A DNA stretch of 64,000 bases, from NCBI GenBank assembly GCA_024663395.1, contig JANFAH010000053.1, positions 310,001 through 374,000 on the forward strand. The letters run 5' to 3'. Source of the DNA: Pisolithus tinctorius. Taxonomy: Eukaryota > Basidiomycota > Agaricomycetes > Boletales > Pisolithaceae. The notes under the pieces were generated by a model, which had not been told where the DNA came from, did no database searches, and was given only the letters and a program-made list of their open reading frames with translations. Below, piece after piece: positions 1 through 13,754 of the stretch. Position numbers and translations under genes: made by a program. Every line of letters starts with the position of its first letter. The stretch's first letter is position 1.

Positions 1-240
1 CTAATTGTAGAAGTCATTTCTGCTGCGAGCTGCTGTCCCACTTGTAAAGATTGATAAGGACATTCCAACCGTACCTTGACTAGGATCTAGTTACCATCTC
101 CCTACTGATTGGTTACACCTATTCATGATACAAGGGATACAAATAATCGACGTTTAAAAAAATCACGAATCTTATCTATCCTAGAATACGACAAGGGGAT
201 GGATAGAATAGCAAGATTGACGAGTGTCAAGGAACCATTG

Positions 241-1693
241 TCACGAATGCCCCCCCTGGAACCTACCAGCCCGCTCGAGACTGCCATCTGTCAACTCATA
301 CGCTGGTCTGTATCGCGAGGACGGTCGATATCCGTGCGTCGAATGACTTATTCTCGTCCGGGCCCGCACACTCGAGGGTGCATATAGTGTTTGGGTCTGC
401 AGCGATCACGCGAAGGGGGCCGTAACCGCCTTCTGCCAACGAACTTCGAAGATGGAAAGAAGCTTCTGGATCTGTATTGGGCTCAGGGACACATATGCCA
501 TCCGGGTTGCTAGCCACGATGGTAAACGCTCCGAAGTCTTGGTCTTCCAGGAGCGATATTCGGGACGATACAGGAGTTTTTTCAGCTTGGCACGTTGCAT
601 TTGGGTTATCGGCGACGACAACATAAGAAGTGGGGAAGAAATCGGAAGCATCGGAAGACGGGGGGATACGTAGTGTAGGATTAGGGAACGTGTCGAACGT
701 CGAACCGAGAGAGGTGTACCTAGTTGTTGCAACGAATTAGAATATAAGCTGAGCCGCGACCCAAGATATATGGATAGTGATCGCAAACCACCCACCCTTG
801 ATCGTACAACGCGCAGTAAGGCACTTGCAACTTTTTAAGGAATGTCCAAACATCAGAATACGCCCAGTTGATGATCGGATTGATGCGCTCAAACGACGGC
901 CAACCGGGATCGCACATGTTCCGATGGGTGAGCGTTGCTGGTGAAAAAAACAAACAAAATAAAAGAGTTATGAACGTTGCCACCCCGCAACGAAATGCAA
1001 CCCCGGAATGAAGTTTTGATTAAAATTACTTACCCCCATGCGGATCTGTTCGCCGTGTCCCGATCAATATTGCCTGAATGTGTGGAAATCGTGACTTGTA
1101 CAGTTCCAACGCGCGCCTCATTCCTTCGCCTCCCCGACTTTCTCCGACGGGAAGATTTAGTGTGCCACTGTTCCCTAGATAATCATACTGTGTACCAGGT
1201 GTCGTTGTTGGTGGTGTAACGCTCTCGACTGGCAAGGTAATGCCCGAAGGAGGAACGCAGGTGAAGAGGTCCAGACCATAGGCCTTGGCTGCCTGTGCGA
1301 TGAAACCCTCTAGTTCATGGAAGGGTGAGGGAATGGGAATGTAAACAGGCGGCGATGGACTGAGTGTTTGGGTGACAGCGAGCGAGAGCAGCGACATAAA
1401 GATGTAGGAGCACAGGTGCCTGTGTGAAGAAAGAAAAAAAGGTCACGAAATGGCGAGCTGACCATGTGTACGATGGACACCCACAATCCTTTCCTCCATT
1501 GAAGCTCAACGATATCCGTTCCGGCCTAAGAGTGAAGAGTTCACACTTAAGTCTGACGTGGAGAAATTCAAACTCACCCGTAGGTAGCCAGAATCTGTTC
1601 GATAACGTCCAGCGACTCCTTGACCAGCGCGCCAATGGGATCCTGTGATTGGGCGAGATCATAGACGTCCCCGGCTATCTTCTGTCTGTCCAT
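241..1693 (-). CDS. FAD1: FAD synthase (FMN adenylyltransferase), PAPS-reductase-like fold
   Basis: Makes FAD from FMN and ATP in the cytosol. The N-terminal exon starts at the ATG at 1693 ([13 protein letters not shown]) and ends at a GTGAGT donor. The next exon carries the PAPS-reductase-family nucleotide loop LSFNGGKDC. Further exons give the conserved blocks [33 protein letters not shown] and [10 protein letters not shown], then after an intron [17 protein letters not shown], and finally the family's C-terminal end [16 protein letters not shown], closing at the TGA at 241. The loop exon reads on as [12 protein letters not shown] in one frame while [12 protein letters not shown] follows in the next frame, so one extra base lies near 1350. 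About 100 residues lie between PNPTLR and RPAYEL, longer than in yeast Fad1; part of this may be an unrecognised intron. The family call is firm; the exact C-terminal exon structure is not. Confidence 0.9.
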
Positions 1694-1810
1694 GATGTTG
1701 ATGGTATGACTTTAGGAGCACACCCACACCACCCGTCGGTGGGAAACCCCGAGTCGATTTACGCACGGTCTCAGCCTCAGCCCCTCTTGAGATTATACAA
1801 GTCTGCCTAA

Positions 1811-3323
<1,513 letters not shown>

Positions 3324-3647
3324 CCGCTTGGACAACGGAACGCCACAGCTCACCGAATCTATACAGTGTATACTAGCTGGCATGTAACGGATACCAGAGG
3401 CAGTTTAGACGTTGTAGACAATCTGATAGGACTCTTTTTTTGTTTCATCGATTTCCGTACCATTTCATGTTCACAATAGAGAAAACACCCGTTTCTGCAA
3501 TATTCATCGCGAACGGTTACACATTTGTATGGTAGGTATGCATCGATTCACGAATGCTTTTGGCAAAAATGGTACACGGTCAAAAGTGTTCGAGAATCGT
3601 GAAAGGAGTCCCAAGTCCTGAAATGCTAAGTAAACAGAGATCTCCAT

Positions 3648-5093
<1,446 letters not shown>

Positions 5094-5231
5094 GGTGGAT
5101 TGGAGGGACAGGCAGAGATCAGCCACGTGCAGGGGTCTGTCGATTGTCTGTCGGGATAAGCGGTTGGGGGCGACATATCCAAATTAGGAAAGTCTCTTCT
5201 CTCAGAGTGTCCTCCGTCGCTGCTCAACGCA

Positions 5232-6982
5232 ATGGCCTCGCTCATCGCGATACTCGACCTCAAAGGTAAACCACTGATCCAGCGCTCATACAGAGACGAC
5301 GTACAGCCCTCGTGTATCGAGCGTTTCCTGCCTCTGGTCCTCGACATCGAAGAGGAGGGCCAACAAGTCACACCTTGTTTCTCCAGTCAGGGGATCAACT
5401 ACCTGCACATCAGGCATTCTAACCTATACCGTGAGTCTTGCATCGAGTTACGGGAGAATGTCACCGTTTGCAGACGTGTCGATGTGTCAAGTGCTTGCTC
5501 TTTCAAAACAGAATAGCGATGCCGCCGAGATCATCGTTTTCCTACACCGACTCACGCAAGTCCTCATCGAATATTTCAAGGAACTCGAGGAGGAATCGAT
5601 ACGAGACAACTTCGTTATCATATATGAACTTATGGACGAGATGATGGACTTTGGCTATCCTCAGACAACGGAAAGCAAGATCTTGCAGGAGTGAGTCTGT
5701 CAAATACGCAGTGTGCTTTTCTTTGGCATCGTGAATCGGGGGTTCACCGACTGTTTGGAATGGCAGATATATCACGCAGGAATCACACAAACTCGAGGTA
5801 CAAGCGCGTCCACCTATGGCCGTTACCAATGCCGTGTCCTGGAGAACGGAAGGTATCCGGTATAGGAAGAATGAAGTCTTCCTGGATGTCATCGAGAGTG
5901 TAAACCTTCTCGTACGTCTTTCCAGCTGCTTTCTCAGGTACATCCATTAATATGTTTATATATGTACGTAGGTTAATTCGAACGGAAACGTCGTCCGTTC
6001 AGAGATCCTTGGTGCCGTCAAGATGAAGTGCTATCTATCTGGGATGCCAGAACTACGACTTGGTCTCAATGACAAAGTCATGTTCGAGAGCACAGGTCGC
6101 AGTACGTCTCTCTTTGTTTCCGCTCGTGCGACAACTTCTGACTCGGAGAATCCCCACCGATCTGGTACCGTACCTTAGCTTCGCGTGGCAAGTCCATCGA
6201 AATGGAAGACGTCAAGTTCCATCAATGTGTGCGGCTCAGTCGCTTCGAAAGCGATCGCACCATCTCCTTCATCCCCCCAGACGGCGAATTTGAGCTAATG
6301 TCTTATCGACTCTCGACGCCCGTAAAACCTCTGATATGGGTCGAAGCATCCGTTGAAAGCCACCGTGGTTCTCGAGTCGAGTACGTCGTCAAGTGCAAGG
6401 CACAGTTCAAGCGGCGCAGCACGGCAAATAACGTAGAGATATGGGTACCTGTCCCGGATGATGCGGATAGCCCGAAATTCAGGGCAAGTATGATCAAACT
6501 GAAGTATCGAAACACTGACGTTGAGACATTCCGAATCTGTAGGCTACAACGGGAAGCGTGCAATATGCACCAGACAAGTCGGCATTCGTCTGGAAAATGA
6601 AACAACTTGGTGGTGGTCGCGACTACATTATGCGCGCACACTTTGGGCTACCGAGCGTCAGGAGCGGTATGCCTCTCTGCACTAGTTGTTCCATGCCCTA
6701 ACTGTGGACCTAGAGTCGGAACCCCCTACACGTGCCCCACTCACCGTCAAGTTTGAAATCCCTTACTTCACCGTGTCCGGCATTCAAGTGCGCTACTTGA
6801 AGATCGTCGAAAAATCAGGATACCAAGCGTTGCCTTGGGTACGCTACATCACACAGAATGGTGATGATTACAGGTCCGTTTGAAATTTTGCACTACTAGC
6901 CTGTTATCGTACCAACCAACGTGTCGTTAGTCTCCGTACGGCGGTCGAGAAAGGGAACCCGCCACCCGTCATGCAGCCGTGA
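5232..6982 (+). CDS. APM1: AP-1 clathrin adaptor complex, medium (mu) subunit
   Basis: Cargo-binding mu subunit of the AP-1 adaptor at the trans-Golgi network and endosomes. The N-terminal longin-like half (MASLIAILDLKGKPLIQRSY, then YFKELEEESIRDNFVIIYEL, MDFGYPQTTESKILQEYIT) is followed by the C-terminal mu-homology domain (EGIRYRKNEVFLDVIESVNL, MEDVKFHQCVRLSRFESDRT, SFIPPDGEFELMSYRL, AQFKRRSTANNVEIWVPVP, FEIPYFTVSGIQVRYLKIVE, GYQALPWVRYITQNG). The last intron (donor GTCCGT, acceptor TTAG) restores DYSLRT plus a short tail ending at 6982. No frameshift is needed in any exon. One intron (6484-6542) uses a GC...AG pair (GCAAGT donor), which gives the conserved KFRATTGSVQYAPDK junction. Closest to AP-1 rather than AP-2 mu in the longin half. 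Very secure. Confidence 0.97.
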
Positions 6983-7181
6983 ACTGCGACCGCCAGTTAC
7001 ATGCATAAATGGTGGGATGTATTTGGGTGTCAGTCGATGTCTGCATAATACCTAACGATGTCATATTATTTGTCGCATCCCGCAGCGATGTGTTACCAGA
7101 ACTCATCAGATATATCTGAGATAGGGTACATGATTAGAATTTTACGTGCGCTCTCGATGTAGATGGTTCAAAAACATGGTA

Positions 7182-8982
7182 TCATCGGATGGATAGAATT
7201 CCTCTTCCCACAGAGATCTCTTCCTTTGCCTTACTCTTCTTCTTCGCCGCCTTCGCTTCCCAGATCCTCCAAAACTTGAGATTTTCGTCACCTGCGCCAG
7301 TGACAAGGACCTCGCCATTGGGCGATAAGGCTGAGAAGAGCACGCGGGCATCATGGGCATCCCTAATCTCGAAGATCTTGGCGCTAGATGACGATCCTGC
7401 AGCAGCACCTGCCCCTGTTCGTGATCCAGACGACCCAGACGGTGGGGGGTACGCCCACCCTGCGAGGGCGTTCCCCGGGAAACCGTGTGTGCTGACAAGC
7501 TCCTTCCGGTCTCGCGCCCAGTGCACGCCAGTGACCTGAGCACCCGTCTGGTACGTATGTAGCCGTGCACCAGTGGTTGTGTTCCAGACGTGGATGCAAG
7601 TATCAGATGTCCCACCGCCTGATGCAAGGAGCGGGGCCCATGGTGCGAAAGCGAGGGCCTGTTCCATAGTGAGTCAGTAGTAAGCATAACGGCACAGTAT
7701 ACGCACCTTGACCTGCTGCGGTATGGTTTCGCTTCGTCCATTTTGGTGCGCCCCTTGTAGTAGCGCCTACGTCGCCCCCACGTCCGTCCCAGAGGTTGAC
7801 CACGTTATCGTTCCCTCCACTTGCCAATACCTCACCGCCAGAACTCCATCGAAGACCGCACACTTCACCTGCAGTGGCCTTCGAGTGATGCAACAAGGTG
7901 GCGAGGGACGCGTACGTCATGATGATGGATGGTACCCGACGAGTGACCAGAGGTCAGGACATGTGCATACCATGCGAGCGATGCACATTGTCCCCCGGCA
8001 TCACCTGAGGGTTGCATCGTGCGCAGAACGCTGGCTTGTGCTGGCATCCCAAAGTTCAATCGCACCCGTTCCGAGCCCGATCCCGAGATAGGCACCGTCA
8101 TTGGAAAAGTCGACAGAAGCGACGTATGTAGCCTTGCGGCGCGTCTCCGAGGTGGGAGACCACACCTGTGTCGGCACTCCATAGATAAGTACTCTCTCCA
8201 AGAGCAACACCGACAGTATTGAGTGCACTCCACGAAACCAAGTTAAGATAAAAGTCATCGACCATGCCAGGGGCATCGAGTACCCGTTCCGGTGTAGTGG
8301 GTACTTTGCGACTTTTATCCTTGAAAGTACCGTTAGAGCTGGGGAGGTCTGCGCGGGAGTACAGAGGTACGTGCGAGGTTGCGTTGAGTTGTGAGGAAGG
8401 CAGCATTACTAGAAGGCGGGAGGAGGCTCGTGATAAGCGAGAACGCGCCGATTGAGAGGCACGCCGGTCGCGTTCGCGAGACGAGCTGTAGTGGCCGGGA
8501 GAAGATGTTGCAGTGGGCGCGAGGTTTGCGGTGGCTGTGGACGACAGCGATGCGGGGGCAACATCGTCCTCGCGGGTAGTGATAAAACGGTCTCCATGAG
8601 AAGACGAGTGTGAAAGGGTGCGTTCACGCGTAGATGGCGTAGACCTGGATCGCTTGAGCTTCTGGACGTGCGTTCTGGTTGACCTTGGGAGGGTGGTAAT
8701 CATGCGAAACGACCTCAAGGCGAGACTCGATGCCGCCCTTTCTGATGACACCTCCATGAGTTGCACCACTCGACGAGGGGAACTGCAGCAGCAGCCAGTC
8801 GTGGCTCGTTTGACTGGCGAGGCTGGCCGTGAGCGGGCTAAGAAAGGATTGGAAAGGTCAGCCGGATGTCTTTTAGGCGAAAGTGAAATCGCATTGAAGG
8901 ACGAAATAAGAGATGGCGTGAGGGGCGTCTTTGCATCGCTGCGCGAGCGAAAGCGCGACGGGGTTTTCGGGTTGCTCGCCAT
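7182..8982 (-). CDS. CDH1: APC/C activator, Cdh1/Fizzy-related WD40 protein
   Basis: Substrate-recruiting coactivator of the anaphase-promoting complex, acting in late mitosis and G1. A Ser/Arg-rich N-terminus from the ATG at 8982 contains a C-box-like GDRFITTRE. The hallmark VLDAPGMVDDFYLNLVSWS then enters a seven-blade WD40 propeller: TYVASVDFSNDGAYLGIGLG, HVLTSGHSSGTIHHHDVR, ASGGNDNVVNLW, ASGGGTSDTCIHVWNT and ELVSTHGFPGNALAGWAYP, followed by GDENLKFWRIWE. The protein ends ILSIR, the C-terminal Ile-Arg tail that docks on the APC/C. Four one-base insertions separate conserved blade segments, near 7712, 7870, 8027 (SQR / LRTMQ) and 8122. The C-box has Thr where the family has Pro (DRF/Y-I-P). 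Identity is clear; Cdh1 is favoured over Cdc20 by the LDAPGM...ALNTVGVALG stretch. Confidence 0.92.
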
Positions 8983-9244
8983 CGTAGTGAAAGATTGGAT
9001 TTCAAGCCAGACACGCGGTGACCTCGCGTTCACCAGCCAGTCACGTGTAAAACTACAACACATCACGTGGACACTACATTTACTGCCCCCCTGAATATCA
9101 ATCGCATACTTGCTCAGCAAAAGAGGCTCAGGGTGTCAAGATAACCCTATTCCCCTTGGCCACCTTCAAGATGATGTGTTTTGTCTCGATGGCATGCACT
9201 GGATCACCTAGTGCAACAGCAGTGTTCGGCTATACATATCATCT

Positions 9245-10807
9245 TCAGTCCACGCAATACTGTAACAGAGACGAGAAACGCACCAACTCCGCAACCAATG
9301 CTGTCACCGCATCCGAGATGGCAAAAAGAACGGAATCAGTGCCCTTGACCAGGAGATCACGTCTCACTGCACGGAGACCGCTGAAATCAAATGGTTTCGC
9401 CTTATCCCATACGAAGGCTCCTAGGACTTCAAAGCCCGAACCAACCGTTGATGCGTATGCAGTGAACCCGTCACTTTCTCCCACTACAGCAGGTGTTTGT
9501 GCAGGTATCAGAGCCGTTCCGACTCTGTCCTGAACTATCAAATACTGTGCTTCAGATACCCCCTCTAATGCCATCTTCGGCTGACATAGCCAGTACCATT
9601 CTGGGTACACTGTCATATCCGGAAATTCTCCAGGACATCACCCACCTGTAAATCAATTCAGTGGGCACTTCTCAGATAGTATGCTAGCCGCTCACTTTCC
9701 GATGAGAGGTGCAAATGCCCCAATGACTTGCTGGCATATTTCGGGTTCTAAAAGTTCTATAATTGGAACCGCCTTCTCGACCTTGGTAACCACCCAGCCT
9801 TGGTACCTCTCGGTGGATTGCAACCAAGATGATACGTCTTCGACGAGAGAGGACTGACCACCCTAAGGGATTCCTGTCAGCCTTGCGGAAATAGTCGGTA
9901 ACACTGGCACATAACCCACATTTGTCCGGTACCGGATGCGTACACAGCGTGCTCCTTTCAATGTTGACATCCACGTCCACAGATTGGGCATTTTTCCATT
10001 CACGTACGCTAGTGTAAAGGACACCTGGAAGTTTGCTTCCGCGATCCATAATATCCTGCCAGTGTTGTTCCAGTGCTGAAGCATTTGCGAAGGGAGCATG
10101 GCTCACCGTAACAAAGCCTGAGCATTGGGAATTTGATCCCAGCCATATACGAGTTTGGAATAGATGTCCCGAACGATTGAATACAGCCCTCAGGCTGTTT
10201 TGTACTTCCTCTCGAGTTCCTGCTTGCAGAGCAGTAGAGACAGATTCTCTGAACTCGCTTCTGACACTCGATCTCAGTTTGTGAACGTTAAAGTCAACAA
10301 GGCCTCGAACGCGATGAGAAAATGCACAGCTGAAAGTAGTATCGCTGTTATCGAGGAACGATATACCACAAGTCAAGGAAATCCTATATGTGGTTAGTAA
10401 GGGGAAAGGTGGGAACTGCGAACATACATACCACGGGGTGCAGGAATTGATCACACCTCCTGTCCACCCATTCTCCATGAACGTGCGCGCATGTATATTC
10501 TTGACAGACGAAACCTCGTAAATAGTATTGTTCATTGAGGCGGCAGGTAGTTCATCCTTAAAATCGAGAATGTCCCATGTACTGGGCCGCAGCCCATCGG
10601 GTGTGAAGATAACACCACGAAGTAGTATTCGTCCTTTGAATCTTCCGAAACAAAAGTATCAATTACGGATTCTTCCCCATATTTAGGGAAGAAACGAACA
10701 AGATCTTCGCGCATTTGCGAACTTTTGTTGACATGGTGGAGTACCTGGTCACAGAAAGCGACTTGTGGGGCTGGAGCCCGATTGTTACTGCTCTCCTGTG
10801 AAGCCAT
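9245..10807 (-). CDS. Unrecognised protein-coding gene
   Basis: Not assigned to a family. From the ATG at 10807 (MASQESSNNRAPAPQ) it reads through QVLHHVNKSSQMREDLVRFF, then in another frame FTPDGLRPSTWDILDFKDEL into MNNTIYEVSSVKNIHARTF. It then splices (GTATGT...ATATAG) to a long exon with FSHRVRGLVDFNVHKLRSSV and FVTVSHAPFANASALEQHWQ. The end of that exon looks more protein-like one frame over (SSLVEDVSSWLQ, AVPIIELLEPEICQQVIGAF). A last exon, WYWLCQPKMALEGVSEAQYL to the TGA at 9245, follows an intron. No signal peptide, zinc site or clear membrane segment was seen. The steady coding look over about 450 residues supports a gene; two frame changes and the lack of homology keep confidence moderate. 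It could be a decaying lineage-specific gene. Confidence 0.5.
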
Positions 10808-11585
10808 TCTATTGGCAGCAGGAGATCTAACCGACACTCGCGTGAGACGTGTTTCGCCCAACGACCGGGGACACCTGACGGGTTGACGACTTGGCGCAGC
10901 AGTCACTGAGCGGACAGAGATAAGGATATGGTGGAGGCGCCCGCCTATCGAGGTTGCCACACGAACGTGAACTTTGTACGATCACACCGTCGAAACGGGT
11001 AGCAAAGCCATGCGGTTAGTACAGACAAGTTGACATATCATACCGCAAGGATGTCTTGCATCGAATCCGAATGTGGGACATACTTTATGCAAGTTGGGAG
11101 TGATCCGACCCTGCAACGCGTTGTCTACCCTTGAGAATTGACCAAAAAAGTTCCTTTGCACAGCTCTGCGCAGCGACGGACTATAACAACGATTGCCAAA
11201 TTTGCAGCTTCGCATCATGGTTATCGCGGTGGCCCCGAATCTCGGAGGGCTGCATGATGTTGAAACGAATGGACGGTCTCAAAATCTCTGATGCCCAACG
11301 TTGCCCTTTGGTTGCAGTTCATCGCCAAAGATGAGTTCAATATGATTTTGATGTGCAGTTATGTATCGGTTCCGTATTACGTAATCATATCAGAAATGCA
11401 ATGTGATTGTAATTGTGATTGTATTTATGGCCGACTGCGACATAAATACCAGAGGACAGCAACAAGTTCTCCCAACTGTTGTCCCGTCTGCTTCGCCCTA
11501 ACTCGTCTTCTCAGGCAGGTCCTACTTTGCGTTTCCTTCATACGGTCATTTCTGCTGGATAGGGGCCGAGCTTCTTACTTTCGCT

Positions 11586-13754
11586 ATGGACGACAAACGT
11601 TCTTCCGGCCTCGACTTTAAAGATCGCGATCACAACCCTTTCATCGGCACAAACTCTCTTGTCGACCCGCCTGCTTATGACTATTCAGGGCCTCCTCTCT
11701 ATAGAAATAAATCTGAACGGGCGAGACTACAGGGTATCCAACAAACATGGGTAAAACCTAGGTTCACAAAGATCCAAGAAGAGCCCCGCACTCTCGGTCA
11801 GAAGTTCGACCTCTGGATGATCAATGAAGGCGGAAAGCGTTTATTCTTCTTCACTTGGATATTGTTTCATTGCCTCGTCATTGCATTCGGTTTCTTAAAT
11901 TACGACTTGAGCGACGACCTCACAACGGCTCGAGCAACCTTCGGAATTACTTATCGTGAGTACCACCATTTTAAATGGGTAAAATGAGGTTGATAAATCT
12001 CGTCTTCAGCAATCGCTCGTGCGGCTGCTCTTGTGCTCCACACAGATATTATTTTCATCCTGCTACCCGTCTGCCGAAATCTCATTTCGCTGCTCCGCCA
12101 AACACCCCTCAACCAGCTCATACCGTTCGACAAAAACATCACGTTCCACAAGGCAACTGCTTGGTCTATCGTCGTGTTCACTGTCATTCACATTGCAGCT
12201 CATATGCGTAATTTCCAACTGCTTGCCCTTTCCGACCCTAACGCGACAACAACTGGCCAACGCATTGTTGTTTTCCTAGAAGCCAACTTTACTACGGGAC
12301 CGGGCGCAACTGGTTGGTTCATGACGATCTGTCTTGGAATTATGGTGTGGTTCGCCATGGAGAAACGCCGACGCGCTAATTTTGAGAAGTTCTGGTACTC
12401 TCACCACCTATTCGTCTTTTTCTTCTTGGCATGGCAACTTCCATGGCATGTGGTGTATGATAAAACCTGACAGGGAGCCTTTTTGTTCGTGGAATAGTAT
12501 TGGTGTTTTTTGGGTACGTGTCCTCATGGTGATTGTGGTTCCTGTATTGTCGCTCATAGGTTTCTCTAGCGCTACTGGCTCGCTTGGCGGTCTGATATGG
12601 TCATTCGAGCGTGTCCTACGTGAAATTCGGTCGCGCCACAAGACATACATCTCCAAGGTTATCCAGCACCCTTCTAAGGTGGTCGAGCTTCAGATTAAGA
12701 AGGAGAAAACATCGATCCGTGCTGGCCAATATATTTTCATATGTTGCCCTGCAATATCCTATTTCCAGTGGCACCCTTTCACGCTCACTAGGTAGAGTGA
12801 TTGGTGTCGCTACTAGTTCCATGAACTCATCCAAATCTAGTGCTCCAGAGGAGGACTATATTTCAGTGCACATTCGCGTTGTCGGCGATTTTACCACCGA
12901 GCTCGCTAAAGCGGTTGGCTGTGACTTTAATTCCGAAAAAGCCAAAGAACTTGATGCTGCCTGGCGGAAAGGGTAATTGGCACGAACACTAACCCGCCAC
13001 TTAACCGTGTCCTTCCTCGTATTATGGTCGACGGACCATTTGGCAGCGCATCTGAGGACTTCCTCAACTACGAGACGGTTTTGCTCGTAGGGGCCGGTAT
13101 CGGCGTCACACCCTTTGCTTCGTAGGTCCACCCGTTTTATTGGAATGAGCTCTTTTTATTTGGTCCTAGGATTCTGAAGTCTATCTGGTATCGGATGAAC
13201 AATATGAATAACTTCCAAACCAACGCGCCTATCGAAAGTTTATTTTACCTGGGTTATTCGTGACTTTGGCAGTGCAGAGTGGTTCCATTCACTCTTGAAG
13301 GCTATTGAAGAGCAGGATATCCATAACAAGATTGAAATCAACATTTACTTGACGGCGCGGGTCAAGGAGGATGACATGACAAATATCATCGTACGGCCTG
13401 TATTCGTCATCCGTTCTTCGCACTGACGTCTGATATGTTTACCCAGGTCCAGGATGTTGGGGCTGACCGGGACGCGATAACAACGCTCAAATCCCCTACC
13501 CATTACGGTAGACCGAATTGGGACAAAGTGTTTTCCTCGCTAGTGGACAAACACCCGGAAACTGACGTCGGTATAGTAAGTGCTGCGCTTTGGATCCCAG
13601 GTTCGATCTTCCGAGCCTGACGTCCTCTTCCCAGTTTTTTTGCGGCCCGCCTCCGCTCTCCAAACAATTGCATCAAATGTGTAACAAGTATTCTAACCCC
13701 AAAGGGACGAGGTTTTTCTATGGGAAAGGTTCGTTTCCGTACTTGCTTCAATGA
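11586..13754 (+). CDS. NOX1: NADPH oxidase catalytic subunit, Nox1/NoxA type (gp91phox family)
   Basis: Transmembrane flavocytochrome that passes electrons from NADPH via FAD and two hemes to oxygen, making superoxide; in fungi it controls hyphal growth and fruiting. The N-terminal cytosolic tail is followed by [60 protein letters not shown] and [10 protein letters not shown] (heme histidines), then [12 protein letters not shown]. The FAD-binding HPFTLT follows; the intron after it ends TCTAG and restores [19 protein letters not shown]. Nucleotide-binding blocks are [26 protein letters not shown] and [16 protein letters not shown]. Frame corrections are needed near 12440 (WQL / [10 protein letters not shown]), 12970 (before [12 protein letters not shown]) and 13218 (NNFQ / [11 protein letters not shown]). 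After RFFYGK the reading continues to a stop at 13754 as GSFPYLLQ rather than the usual short Phe-ending tail, so the last junction is uncertain. A TATA-like ACATAAATACC lies about 140 bp upstream. Confidence 0.97.

Noticed and set aside
5232..6982. AP-1 mu gene as frameshifted near 6484
   Set aside because: The apparent frame break disappears with a GC...AG intron, so no base correction is needed.
8618..9094. 158-codon plus-strand open frame
   Set aside because: Lies antisense to the Cdh1 N-terminal coding region and has no recognisable content.
13580..13625. tRNA-like T-loop sequence (GGTTCGATC)
   Set aside because: It is inside a Nox1 intron and no acceptor, D or anticodon stem can be drawn around it.
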